Source: Limanda limanda
Taxonomy: Eukaryota; Chordata; Actinopteri; Pleuronectiformes; Pleuronectidae
Assembly (NCBI RefSeq): GCF_963576545.1
Contig: NC_083648.1
Location: 18,957,154-19,021,153 of the forward strand
Direction: 5' to 3'
DNA length: 64,000 bases
The translations under genes were made by a program, and so were the position numbers. This document shows, piece by piece, positions 44,640 to 63,486 of the stretch; positions within the stretch are counted from its first letter, which is position 1, and each line of letters opens with the position of its first letter. Under the pieces are notes generated by a model that was not told the DNA's origin, ran no database searches, and worked only from the letters and a program-made list of their open reading frames with translations.

Positions 44640-44882
44640 TTAAACGCAGTGAGCGTGTCTGACCAGCGGGGGTCGCTGTTGCGAGCGCAGCCAGCGGAGA
44701 GGGGCCGAGCAGACGGCTCCTGCTCCAGCTGACTCCGTCGCCATCTTTGTCGCGAACATAAACAACAGCAGTGACGCGTCGGACGTGCCGCTGTTCCCCG
44801 GAGGAGAGCGACCGCAGCTCGCCCCGCCGCCGCAGCGCCTCACCCTGGACATGGAGGCCGCCCGGGTCGCCTGAGCCGCCGG
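44640..44882 (+). promoter_or_regulatory. fzr1: fzr1 promoter region and 5'UTR exon
   Basis: GC-rich, CpG-rich sequence ends in a perfect donor GG|gtgagt at 44882/44883. It has the look of a CpG-island first exon. A second non-coding exon probably starts at 45136 after the AG at 45134-45135 and continues into the coding start at 45310. The exact transcription start is not visible. Confidence 0.5.
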
Positions 44883-45309
44883 GTGAGTGGCGGACAGAGG
44901 GTCGGTGTCGTCGGCCTCACGGAAGCAGCGCTGGTTAAAGGGGCTCTTGTGGGGGGGGGCATGATGCCGGGGACAATGTGTCAGGTGTCAGAACCGCAGC
45001 GTGAGGCTGTTTAACGGGTTCACGTTGATATTTGGATGATTTTAATAAACAGTAAAGTTGCTCTTTGACAAACGAGAAGAAAGTAACACCACCAGGTCGT
45101 GTGTTGCGGTGCGTCCTCGGCGTCTCCACCCGCAGCAGGGGCTCCCACATCCGGCGTCTCCTCCTCGGACCCTCGGCCCCCTGAGCTCCACAGAGATGGA
45201 GATTCTCTGCGGGTTTCCTCACCGAGCGGCAGCGGAGGTTTAATCCAGGGGGGGCGGGGACTGGCCAGCGGAGGGAGGGAGGCTCCTCGGCTCGTCCGCC
45301 CTGAGGGAC

Positions 45310-52429
<7,120 letters not shown>

Positions 52430-52937
52430 TCCTGTGTCAGGACCATATATACAGTCTATGGTCAGGACGGGTTCAGGAGGAAAGTACTGAGCTGTGGACG
52501 AACTGCACAGTCACACAGTGACGCTCGCAGACCAGGCGCCACTTTCCACTCATCTCAGAGACATCTTCAACAACCCCCAATAAGACTGTCCACTTTTTCT
52601 ACAGCCACAACTTCAACCGACAACTGCTACCCCTCACAGTGACTGATCTAAAAAAAAAGAATGAGCAGCGTATTGTCAGGACATGTTGTCTGCTTACAAA
52701 TGTGGGTCTTGTTTTCTTTTCTGTCGTGTAAGTGATGAAATTGTTTTACTATATATTAACAGAAATATACATCTACAAGAGTTCTAAGCTATAATAATGT
52801 AACGTCAAGTTTTTAAACTTCTCTGCTTGGATCAGAGAAGAAGCAGAAGATTAAGAAGTCTGACTCGGGTGGGGAGGGTTTCTATATTTTGATAATGTGT
52901 GAATATGATCAACAGCAGTATACAGAGGAAGAAAAAC

Positions 52938-52943
52938 AATAAA
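52938..52943 (+). terminator. fzr1: fzr1 poly-A signal (AATAAA)
   Basis: This canonical signal lies about 510 bases after the fzr1 stop codon and is followed within 35 bases by a GT-containing stretch. The fzr1 transcript would end near 52960. Confidence 0.65.
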
Positions 52944-53081
52944 TGCGTGAACACACCCACACACTCAGTTGTTCACGCAGCTGGAAAGAAGGATTTGAGT
53001 ATTCATTGGTGTTTCTGTCAGTCGTCAGTGGTTTGAATCCATGTCTGGAGATAAGAGACATAAAATGACACCTCATTTCAT

Positions 53082-53108
53082 TTTATTCGCCACAATTGTT
53101 ATTTTATT
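53082..53108 (-). terminator. ipo13: ipo13 poly-A signals (two AATAAA on minus strand)
   Basis: TTTATT at 53082-53087 and 53103-53108 read AATAAA on the minus strand, 169-195 bases after the ipo13 stop. The two convergent transcripts would end within about 120 bases of each other without overlapping. Confidence 0.6.
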
Positions 53109-53276
53109 ATAAACACTTTTGCCCAGAGGCTCATTCATCCTCATCATCGTCCACTCTCTCTCCGCTCAGTCCAAGTGATCTGGTCTTTGGTCGTCCAGTG
53201 TCACCTGCCCAAATCCTATCCCATTTGTCACGGAAACAGATTCAGATCGTTTTCTTTTTCCTTTCGACTGTCCAGA

Positions 53277-53719
53277 CTAGTAATCCGAGTATCCAGAGCC
53301 TTGCAGGCCTCGACAGAGCAGAGAGAACTCCTTCACTATCTCCTTCACACGACGCTTGTTGGTTTGCTCCCTGGAAGAAAGACACAGACGGGATGTATAG
53401 TTTTAACTGGGCACAGCACATGAATCCTGTAATATAATCCTTATGGTTTTATTTATTCATATCATAAATGAATACCCCAGTTAAGGCTGAAACTCTCTGC
53501 AACCATAGGTGAGTGGTTGGGACACACCGCGTGGGTGTAAATTAACTGAGAGGTGTGTAGCTGGCCACATTCTCCTACTCTCTTACCCCACACTGCCTGT
53601 ATTCACTTGCCCTATCAAAATAAAAGCACAGAATTGCCCCCAAATTCTACATAAAAAAACATGTTGAGGATAAATCTTCCATGTTGACAGGAACAGCAAC
53701 AGTTGAGTGAATTAGATTC

Positions 53720-53798
<79 letters not shown>

Positions 53799-53810
53799 GA
53801 GTTAGAGAGT

Positions 53811-53898
<88 letters not shown>

Positions 53899-56800
53899 CT
53901 TGGGCACTTGGGATTTTGCACTGGTGAAGGTTGGGAATTCAGTTGATAGCTCCGCAATAACTGTAACAATAACTTTTTGGACCACATGGGGAAGAGTGAA
54001 ACCATAAAAACACGAAACTGCCAGTATACAGCAGTTACAAAGAAGCATGAGCCCTCATTTAGAGTTGTGTTTCTGGAAAATTGTATAAATGTCAGTCAAG
54101 CATTCACTCTCTTTGTAGTCTTGTTTGCTTATAGTTGCGGGAACACTCCACAATGATCGCCATGCAGCTAATAACATTGTGTGTCTTCCATGTGTTGTTG
54201 GGCAGATGCACAGTGATGTCTTTAGAACGTTTTCATTTAAAAACAGCTGCTGCAGCTGGAAATTAGATCTCTGAGAATGCTGAGTTTGAACCACAGCAGG
54301 AAAGTTATGGTCCATAAAACCAAAACATTGAGCTCCAAGACGGTAAAACAGTGAACTGTGAAGTCAGCTTGTTAACAGATCAGTTTTTACCTGAGGAGCT
54401 GCTGAGTGAAGGTGTGTTTCTGTTCTGTGGAGACCTGAGCCGAGGGGAATCCTGGGCTCTGCAGCGTGTCTTTCAGCCACTGGGACAACAGAGCAGGACA
54501 GTGTCTGTTCAGACTCAGCAGCACCTCAGAGAAATGCTCCGTCAGACTGCGAGGAGAGCCACCTCCGACCGCCTGAGACCAGGAGTAAAACACATACAGG
54601 GTGTTAACACTCGAAGAAGTAGATATCTTCCTCGTCTCCATCTAGTTTTCATGTTATGTCCTCGGTCTAAAACCTGCTTCACCTGGAGTATGGTCTCTGT
54701 CAGGAGCTTTCCATCCCTCTGCAACACTTCACCGAGACATGGCATGTCTTTACAGCGAGGCAGCAGCTCTGTCTTCAAGGGACAAGACAGAAATAGCACA
54801 AATTCATGACCCGACCAATTGGATTCAGACAATAAAGATACTGGAACCACACATTACAGGCTCAACTTACAAAGAATAGACTGGCAGCTTTTACTGTGGG
54901 CGTCTCTGGAAACTTGAGTGATAAAATCCCTGGAGAAAAAAGGATAAGATTCTTTTTTTTATTACATTTTTGCTTCAGCTGTTTAGCTGAATGTCAAGAC
55001 CATGCAGAACAACAGAAAGCACATATGAGTGGTGAGAACAGGGGAATAAACCCTTTGCCATTACTTGGTTTTCTACATTCAATGGTCATAAAATGTGGTG
55101 TGATCTTTATCTGAGCCACAAGTGCAGACAAACACAATGTGTTCATGGTAATAAAACGCACCAGGAGGACATTTTGGACAGTTCCCCCTCAAAGACTGAT
55201 GTCATTCCACTGTCAGGTTAAAGTCTGGGCTCTGATTGGGTCGCTCCAAAAGGCAGATTATCTTTGAGTGTTATTTACTTCTGGCTCATTGTACGGCTGC
55301 ATTACTCAACTTGTACTGCGATTCACCCAGTGGACACATATCGTTTTATTACATATTGTTTAACGTAACTGATTAAACCAAAACAATGATTTGTATGTTA
55401 ACAGCTAAAGAGAATTTGCACATGCTTGATCAGCCATAATACCAATATTATAACAACAAGAATAATAATCCTAATAATAATAAATTAAATTAAATATTTC
55501 AGATATTAAATGTAGAGATGAAAGCTTTTCTAATAAAGAACATTTTTAGATGGGATTTAAAAGCAGGGACAGATGAAACATTTCTGATCCCTGCTCATAA
55601 GTCATTCCAGAGTTTCGGGACCCTGTACAAATTTAGTCACTCATGGGACTCTCGGATAACCGGAAGAAGAATATCAGCTGATCTAAGGAAGCTGAGTTGG
55701 ACAATCCTTGATTTGCACAGGCAGGGGCTTAATTGTCAAAAGCTTTAAAAGTCAAAATAATTCATATTAAAGATAAATCCAAAACCTTTTTCTCAACCCT
55801 TTATATTATCAAGAACCAGAATTGAATTAGATAATAAACTGTATCGCACCAAACATGTACAAAGAGTAAAAAATCATGCAAATCAACAGAAGCAGGTAAT
55901 GATACTCACCACAGTAAAACAGAGCTTTTTTATCCAGCTGATCAGACAGGTACAAATCAGGTTTTCTTTTAAGAATCTAATGATCAAGAAAATGCAGGCA
56001 CTCTGGTGAGAAAAAAAAAGATTTCATCTAATGCACAAGTGATAAATGGACACGTGCATTTGACCAACCTGAGCATGAAGGTGCATAAATGATTCTGCTA
56101 TATCAGGATGATCCCGTGGACCTGGAGAACAAATGTGTAAAGTTGAGCAAGGAAAGGGATTTCCTAAAAACGAATAGATATGTTGTTGCAGTACCTTGTT
56201 GAAATATCGAGAGCGTAGCTGTAGTCAGGACTTCACTGAGGCCTCTGATGGTCGAGCTGTGATGGTCGTCTCCTGCAAATATGTGAACCATCTAAACACA
56301 AAGAAAGAGAATACTTAAATTGGTTCCAGAAGCTTGTTGAGAGCTTTAATTCAAGGTTTTGTTCAGGGGGGGTACCTGCCGCGCCAGGTCCAGTGCAGAG
56401 GCTTGTGGGTAGGCGCTGTAGATCTGCCCCAGCATCTCGCTCAGCTGAGACACCATGGGCCCGAAATCATGTAGGAGGGTTCGAACGGATTTATCAAAGA
56501 CGCCACACACAGCCTGCAGGGGGGGCAGATGTGAGTGAGTGTGAGTCAGATCTATCACACATGCACAGACACACATGACACCATACACATATGACACCAT
56601 ACACATTAATATAAGCAGTATTAACAACCCTCCTACCTCCACCACCTCTGAGTCATCAAGCCACTTGCTGAGGATGGTCTGGATCAGTGTGAACACTTGT
56701 TGAAGCACAACCACAACCTGAGAACATTTAAAATAAAGACAAAGTATAAATATGAAGGATGATTTAGTTAATTTAAGCAAATTGTCAGATATACTGAAGG

Positions 56801-59800
56801 TTAAGATCCAGGAACTTGTTGAGATAATTGTATCCTTATTTTAACAGTAGCTGGTATGATATATGACTGAGTGGAGTTAGTGGTGCTCATTTGACAGGTT
56901 TATTCTGCTGTTATTTGAAGCTGAACTCACTGGGCTCTGTGAGGGGGTGAGTCTGGGACTGGGTGTTCCTTCTAAGTCGTCTGCTTGTCTGTTGATGTCC
57001 AGAGTGGTGAAGAGACTTGACATCATCCCCAGGATGTGCACAATGGACGGTTTATTAGTGGGATCAGGCTGAGAAGGGACACAAAGTGGCTGGGTTTGAT
57101 ACAAAGCCTCCAACTGACAGCAACCAGGAATTGAATGGGCCCCGGTGGTTCTGCATTCTCAGGGTTATCATCGACTTGAGCTAAACACACCAGCTAATAG
57201 ACAGTACTGGCATTTTCCTGTACAGGTAAATATGATTGCGGACATTTGTATTGTGGTTCCAGAATTATTGCACCCATATAAGATGTGGTAGCGTTAGCTG
57301 ACGCTGCACACTTTCATGCAGTATTCCAGATTGTAGTAGCATGTATTATTGTATAATGCATGTGTATTACTTTAAAGTAGTAATGTGTATGACGATTAAA
57401 ACCAATTCTCATTTAAATTAAACGTTAAAACACATTTTATATTATATACACAATATAATATATCGTGCTTTATTTCTTCCAAGGAACAATAGCCTGTAGA
57501 ACAGTTTATTATTTCAGTATAAGACTTGTATGAGTTTGGTAGATGGACTGTACCTGGTGCTGGGCCAGTGTGTCCAGCCGCTGGATGTGAGGGGTGATGA
57601 GAGAATGAAGTCGGGCCAGAATCTCGTCTGCTGGCAGGGCCGACAGCAGGAAACCCAGAGCCTGCATCAGCCACATGCACTGGCTGCTCTGCACCCACAC
57701 ACACACAGAGCACATTATTCACAATGTCCTCAGAGAGGTGGTAGGTGTTTGCATGTTTGCAGAAGAAAATGGCAATGTTGAAGGCAGTTTACTCACCTTA
57801 TGGATTTCTTTAATCAATGCATCCTACAGACAAAAATCCATCGTGAGTGTGGATGCGTTTACAAAGGCAGTAACCACACTCTGGTTAAAATCCATGCAGC
57901 ACCATTAAAGATAAATAATTTGTATGATCCCGTGAGGCGGAGGGTCTGACCTGTGACACAGACAGGATGTCCTGAGCGTAGGGGCTGAGGTCATGTCTGC
58001 ACTCTCTGCAGATCCTCTTCAGAGTAGACACACTGGACACAGATAGCTCCGCCTTCACAAGACCCTGGAGCACCATGGGTAATATGCCGCCCAGCATCAC
58101 CGGGTGGTCGGCGAGCCACTCAGCCAGGGATCCTGAACAACAAGGGGGAAAAGCAGCAATTCATGATGATTCATTAATTGTGAGAAAAATGTGTGAAGGT
58201 AAAAAAAAAAACTGTTGTTGTGTCTGCTAGTACCAATGGTGTACATGACAGTGTCGGCCAGCATGACGTTGCTGATGTTGATTCTGGGAATCAGACCGAT
58301 AAGACCTGGGATAACATCAGAGTAGTTCACATCTATGGTCTCAGCTATGGACTGGAAGCCAAACAGCAGGGCCTCGGTGTCCTAGAGGAGAAGAGGGTGA
58401 GGTCAGATCAGAGAAGGAGGATGAGGAAGAAACACTAAAGATCGGAACAAAGTCAGGAAGGAATTATCAAAGGCTTTACCTGCCATATTGCAGACTGCTG
58501 TGGGTCCATCAGCTGCCTGCCCAGCCTGTCGTAGAGATTACTGAGCAGCTCGGCCCCCAACATTTCATAGACGTACATCAGAGTGTCAGAGATGTCCACT
58601 CTATACAGGAAAACAGTCGAGGACACAAGGGTCAATCTGTAACTTCCATTTTTGGTCTCCAAATGAGGCTGAAATGTATTTAAGGATATAGTTTGATAAG
58701 AAAAAGAAGTTCTTCTGTGTTTAGCTATAACAAAAAATCTTCCCTGTGATGAAGGATGACAACCTAGGCCTCCTTAAAAGTTTCCTCTGTGTTCCTGACT
58801 AACCTGTAGATTCTGAACTGCTCCTTGTCATCAGACGACCAGGAGGTGAATTCCTCTTGCGAGGGATAGTGGGATTTTTGTAGCAGCACATCCACGAGCT
58901 GGAAGTAAACTGGTCTGTAAACCTGGAGATAAACTGCCTGTTTCTCCTCCTCGAACGACAAGATGTCATCCTTGACACGCAGGAAATAAAAAGAGCAACA
59001 GAGCCTGTGTTTAAATCCTCTGTCAGGGAGAATGACACAAAAATACACATGAACATTTAGTGCTCACAAGTAACGAACAAAAACTGAAAGACAAAATGAA
59101 CATTGAATTTAGAAGTGGCGCAGTGCAGTTCGATGCCTCAATCACCTGGAGCAGTTTGAGTCTACATGATATATTGTCACCATGACCTTTGACCTTTCAC
59201 CACTGCGATTTTAGTCAAATTGATCGCCGTACCTCGACCTTTGACGATGGGTCTAAGTGACATTTGTGCCAAAATTTCAATAATGCTCTTGAGGCCATTT
59301 TAAGATCATATTCATCATGAGGCCAAAAAGAAGGTTTTGTGAGGACACAGGAACCTTGACCTTTGACCTTTGGCCACTAAATTCTAATCAGTTAATCTTT
59401 TTTGGACCAAATTAGAAGGAATTCCATTCACATTCTTGAGATGGGACAACAGACATACGTATACATAACATGAAAACACCGACACCAGCGTGGAGGCAAA
59501 CAAACAACAACAATGTCTCTCTTCTTTCAGTCGGCCTCCGTACCTGCAGAGAGTACCAGAAGGTGAGTGTGAGGGAGCTGGTGGTCTCAGTGACGGGGTA
59601 ATGACCAGGGATACCGGTGCAGTACAGAATCATGTTGACCAAAGCCAGATACTCCTGCCAGTGATCCAACTGCTCCAATAAAACCCTGTCGTACACAAAC
59701 ACAAGGAATCCAAATTAAGAAATATAAAAGCCACACTGAGGGAGTTTGAGGTTGTGTGAGTCCTTATCTGTGTGTACCTGGAGTGTGTTTCTCCCATGGC

Positions 59801-62505
59801 AACAGCGATACGACAGATACCATGTGAGGTTTCCATGTCTCCGTCCTGAGCCGCAGTCTTCAGCTGGTCATGGAGACCCAGCACCAGAGGCATCAGGTTC
59901 ACCAGAGCGTCAGTATACCTGCACACACGTTGTCATTATAGTATATTTTAGCTAATAGATCTTTTGAACATGGTTATAAAACATGATGACATTTTAAAAG
60001 CCTCTCGACTCTTATGCTCAGACTCTTTGAACACTATTCCAGATGTTATTCGTTAGCTCTTTCCCCCCAGAGAATACTTTTTGACCTGTACAATGAAGGA
60101 CCATGTTGTGTGACGTAATGCTATCTCTAGTTTTGGGGTCCCACCTCCCCCCTATAAAACTTCTTGCCCTGCAGGGACAAGTCAGATTTCACTATTTGGC
60201 CTGTGTGATTTCTCCGGGTATACCATGGTGCCCGTCTGACCTGTGAAACTTCTGTGTAATATATTCTGTTGTACTGCAAGTTCTGGGTCTGCGTCTCCTC
60301 TCTTCAAACACCGACTTCGACAAGACACTGCTGCTTGAAAGACACAACATCATTCACACGCCTGACGATTGAACGTTGACCTTCTGACCCTAAGAACCGG
60401 CATGTCTCTCACCTCTGGCAGTCAGGCTGTGACAGGGCGTTAACTATCGTCTCCACAGCCGTGTCAAACAGCTCGGGATTGGACAGCGCGGCGAAACAGT
60501 CCTGCACCAGCTCGTGACTCTCCCCCAACGGCACGTCCAGCACCACCCAGCTGGACAGGCAGCGCAGCACCTTCTCCTTCACCTGGGTGGAGGAGTCCTG
60601 GCTCTGGAGGAGCTGACGCAGCATGGGACACACCACCGCCCACTCCGCAGCCAGGGCGCCTCTCAGCTGCGTGCGGCGAGCCTGAGCCAGCCGGCTGCAC
60701 TGGAACTCCTCAGGAAGCACGGTGAGGAGCTCCAACAGCGCCAGGCAGTGGGCCTGGGGGTCCTGAGAGGCCTCGGCACAAGAGCCCCCTTCAAAAGTGG
60801 GTTTCTGCGGCTGGAATGCCCTCACCATGTCCGCCACCGGATGAGACCACGCCTGGGGGATTAAGTTAAGAGCCATGGAAGCCAGGGAGACACACAGGCG
60901 AGTCAGCACCATTTTGGGCCCCGAGGAGAAGTGCAAGATGTGGGAGAGGAGCTGCATCCTGAGGGTCTCATGCTGGTCAGTGGGGAGGTCGCTCCAGTGG
61001 CGGGAGATCTTGGTGTGGAGGGTGCTGGCTCCAAAGAACTGGACCTCTGGGAGCTGCAAGAAGACAGATGACATCATGAGCAGAGTGGCAACAGACGAAA
61101 CAACTGTTTTGAAAGCAACACAGTACAAATATTTCATTTCCTAATGTTCTTTTTAGTTACAGTTTACAGTATATGGATTTTTTAAATAGCCCATTGTGGG
61201 CACAGCCTAAAACCATAATAGTAACCAGAGGGGCAGCATCAATTACAAAACCTATCAAATAAACCATCTTGATGTATTTCCAAGATTTAAGGAACAAACG
61301 TAGCATCTCACAAACATTAAAATTAATAGAGGAATAATCTTAATCTTAACTCATCGTAATAACAGCATCACAGAAGAAACTGTGATTCATAATTCACACA
61401 ATTCAAACAACCTGTCTTTCTCACGAATCTTTTTTAAAATTTTTATTGATCATCTTGGATCTAGCTGCGACAATACACACCTTTGACTCTTCTATAAGAA
61501 ACACAGGACCCAGAGCCATAATACTTGATTTAAATAAAGGTTCATCTTTTTTGGTATCTTCTTACTAGGTTTATGATACATTTTTGTTTTACATATTTTG
61601 TAATCCAGCTTTCCCAGATAACAGCTTGAGAATTGTGTGATTTAATAATTCCACAGTCTTATCATCTCCCATATTTGTCCTATAATGATCCAGGAATCCA
61701 ACCTCTTGTCACCCTGAACAGTTGAAGCTTATAGGAGCAAACTTATGGGAAGAAACTGTGAACTGACAACAACGACAACACACCTTGTCCGGGCTGAGCA
61801 GGGCCCAGCAGAACTGCCAGGCCTGTGCAGAACCCTGGGCCTGGGTCAGCCACTTCTGGGCCAAGTTCTTACGCTCCATGTCCGGATCAAAGTAAAGCTG
61901 GTAGAGAGCCTGTGCAGGGACAGGGACAAGAAGAAGGGAAGCAGTAAGGACCCTGCTCCAGTCTGTATTGACTGAGGAGGTGTTATCTTGTGGAACAGGC
62001 TGATACACAAACAAGAGTCAACTTTACAGTTAAATAAGGCTTAAAGAGCTGTAATGTCCCCATGCATTGATAATCCTACTTGATGACTTATTGTCTGAAT
62101 AGAGATAAAAAAATATGTGTTGTCCTGGCAACTAATCCAAAGCACATGGTGTTAGTTATTATTAGGACAGCATATGCTTATAGCTGGTATCATGTTACCA
62201 AGGGTCCACTCTGACTAATGTTAGGCAAAAATTAACGAAACTACTCTTGTCTGCTTAACCGCTGTTGTTTCACCAGTATATAAATAATACTATACTGACT
62301 TTACCAATTAAAAATACTGATGCAGCAGTGACAATAGTGAGTAGTTGAATTAGCAGAGGTGTTTTGAGTGCATCTGCAGGTTTAAACCTCACTAAACAGT
62401 CATTCAGAAAATTACTGGCTGGCTGCTGACTAACTAACTCACCGATTCCACATTCTCCACCGTTAACTCCACCGGGCTCTCCCCCGGGTTGTCCGGCGGC
62501 TCCAT
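53277..62505 (-). CDS. ipo13: Importin-13, bidirectional nuclear transport receptor
   Basis: Importin-13 carries UBC9, MAGOH-Y14 and other cargo into the nucleus and eIF1A out, driven by RanGTP. Minus-strand exons in transcript order: 62505-62443, 61909-61784, 61053-60413, 59918-59778, 59685-59544, 58970-58804, 58600-58480, 58381-58234, 58132-57951, 57823-57797, 57688-57554, 57068-56931, 56717-56637, 56513-56376, 56291-56195, 56121-56069, 55976-55910, 54929-54871, 54772-54683, 54572-54391, 53370-53277. All phases join, giving 963 residues, the same as human. The start is [18 protein letters not shown] and [14 protein letters not shown] mark the importin-beta N-terminal domain. [17 protein letters not shown] and [15 protein letters not shown] are near-identical to human. 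The rest is HEAT repeats. It ends QGSGYSDY and the stop lies at 53277-53279. Confidence 0.96.
53721..53898. repeat. (GATA)n tetranucleotide microsatellite
   Basis: GATA repeats run for about 178 bases, broken at about 53797-53812 by GAGAGTTAGAGAGTTA. The repeat is in the last intron of ipo13. Minus-strand frames reading (YLSI)n are artefacts. Confidence 0.97.
54930..55909 (-). other. ipo13 intron with a dispersed repeat at 55510-55800
   Basis: The block around 55518-55790 (open frame on the plus strand with [13 protein letters not shown]) reads like a repeat common in fish introns (AGCAGGGACAGATG and CATTCCAGAGTTTCGGGACC). I cannot name its class. The remainder is AT-rich with no exon. Confidence 0.4.
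57797..57823 (-). CDS. ipo13: ipo13 27-base microexon
   Basis: The exon is nine codons (DALIKEIHK) between AG at the high side and GT at the low side. It matches human DVLMKQIHK, which precedes the TSQCMWLMQ segment. It is too short to stand out as an open frame, but the flanking exons join in frame only with the expected protein when it is included. Confidence 0.88.
59130..59410. repeat. degenerate repeat rich in TGACCTTTGACC words
   Basis: The intronic stretch repeats ACCTTGACCTTTGACCTTTGGCCACTAAATTCTAATC-type text, related to the block at 4870-5100 (CAAAGGTTAAAATCAAGGTCACAGTGGCC). It is likely an old dispersed element of fish. No coding part is left. Confidence 0.45.
60090..60360 (+). mobile_element. 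possible solo LTR fragment in ipo13 intron 3
   Basis: On the plus strand a CCTATAAAA TATA-like box at about 60151 is followed by a mixed GC stretch, then GTAATATATTCTGTTG and a pyrimidine-rich GTCTGCGTCTCCTCTCTTC. This is the order of U3, R and U5 in retroviral-type LTRs. I could not define the ends or a target duplication, so this is a tentative reading. Confidence 0.3.
60413..61053 (-). CDS. ipo13: ipo13 large exon 3
   Basis: This 641-base exon encodes residues 64-277, the HEAT repeats following the RanGTP-binding N-terminal arch. It includes [31 protein letters not shown] and [16 protein letters not shown], all near-identical to human. Between MVRAFQ and CLALLELL it has about ten more residues than human ([14 protein letters not shown] region), a loop insertion balanced by shortening elsewhere, because the total length equals human. 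Confidence 0.95.
62443..62505 (-). CDS. ipo13: ipo13 first coding exon
   Basis: The ATG (62505-62503) opens 21 codons reading [20 protein letters not shown] plus Ser, then TCG|gtgagt. The VENVE match to human FTVENVEKAL fixes the frame. Its N-terminus is shorter than the human alanine/glycine-rich one. Confidence 0.88.
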
Positions 62506-62750
62506 CTGGCGCAAGGGGCAGCTTTCTCTGGGTGTCCCTCAGGAAACTACAGCCTGCTGATCGGTGGAAAGTAAATAAGTGATCAGATCGAGCTCTCGCT
62601 GTCCTCTGAAGTGTGTGTGTCTGTGTGTCTGTGTGTGTGTGTGTGTGACAGAGGACGCAGCGGGTCATTCAGCTGTCTACACAGTACACATGTGGGCTGT
62701 GCGCTCAGGCGTGACGACACACTGACCTCTGCGGGGGCTGAAAAAGTTTG

Positions 62751-62751
<1 letters not shown>

Positions 62752-62809
<58 letters not shown>

Positions 62810-62811
62810 CC
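62752..62811. repeat. (CA)n microsatellite
   Basis: A CA run of 60 bases with one AAAC interruption, paired about 100 bases away with a GT run, so the two could pair as inverted arms. Confidence 0.96.
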
Positions 62812-62911
62812 TCGTCAGCTGTCACTGCTCTGAACCTGTTCATGCACCAAACCTGCAAAAACACAGAGCACGGGGGGGAAACTTGGAAGCAGCGTTGGCA
62901 CTCTCTCTGTT

Positions 62912-62920
62912 TGTGTGCGT

Positions 62921-62971
<51 letters not shown>

Positions 62972-62994
62972 TGCGTGTGCGTGTGCGTGTGTGT

Positions 62995-63025
<31 letters not shown>

Positions 63026-63030
63026 CGCGC
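62912..63030. repeat. (GT)n / GCGT alternating tract
   Basis: A purine-pyrimidine alternating run of about 119 bases with GC steps (GTGCGTGTGC). It is a strong Z-DNA-type sequence in the divergent promoter. Confidence 0.95.
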
Positions 63031-63416
63031 CTCTGACGCACTGGCGCCTGATTGGAGCGGCGGAGCGACAGCGCTCCAGAGAGGGATGGATGCGGATGGA
63101 TGCGGATGGATGAGAGAGTGTGAGAGGAAAAAGAAACACACAGACGGAAGGTGAAGCATATTAAATACAATTTGCAGATTGACACTCTTTCTCTCTTTTG
63201 GGAATAAGGGACCGCGCGTCTGTCTGTGCGCCCGCCTGCCATGCGGCCCCACCCCTGCTCCTCTTCTGCCCGACTCCCTCAGGGTATTTTTAGCGCTGCT
63301 GCTGCTGCTGCTGCTGATGAGATCTGTCAAATCACGTAACGGAAACAAGCTCAGAGCTGAAGCGGCGGAGCTGCTGAGCACAGTCCGGTTTTTACAGGAG
63401 AACCAGGGGAGGTGAG

Positions 63417-63486
63417 ATGAGATTAGAAATCAACTTGGTGTTCGTCGTGTTGGTGCTGCTGCTTACCGGCTCAACGCAGACAAGAG
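63417..63486 (+). CDS. first coding exon of an unidentified secreted or membrane protein (partial)
   Basis: The ATG at 63417 opens 23 codons plus one base, starting MRLEINLVFVVLVLLLTG and ending STQTR, then G|gtaagg. A charged start, a hydrophobic core of about 12 residues and small residues (TGSTQT) make a clear signal peptide, spliced in phase 1 as is usual just after signal peptides of extracellular proteins. The rest lies beyond 64000, so the family cannot be named. The downstream 500 bases look like intron with a GT-rich patch at 63506-63548. Confidence 0.65.

Larger units (their letters stand above)
62506..63416. promoter_or_regulatory. shared divergent promoter region of ipo13 and the 63417 gene
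   Basis: The 0.9 kb between two divergent start codons contains a GT run (62616-62648), a CA run (62752-62811) and a GT/GCGT run (62912-63030), plus GATGGATGCG tandem copies at about 63084-63112 and GCTGCTGCTG at 63296-63314. Both 5'UTRs must lie here. No TATA box is evident. Confidence 0.5.

Noticed and set aside
53647..54048. 133-residue minus-strand frame with (YLSI)n
   Set aside because: It is read from the GATA tetranucleotide repeat inside an ipo13 intron.
63179..63415. 78-residue frame ending just before the 63417 start
   Set aside because: It ends at a stop directly upstream of a better start with a signal peptide and a spliced phase. It is probably 5'UTR, with the leucine run made by a GCT repeat.
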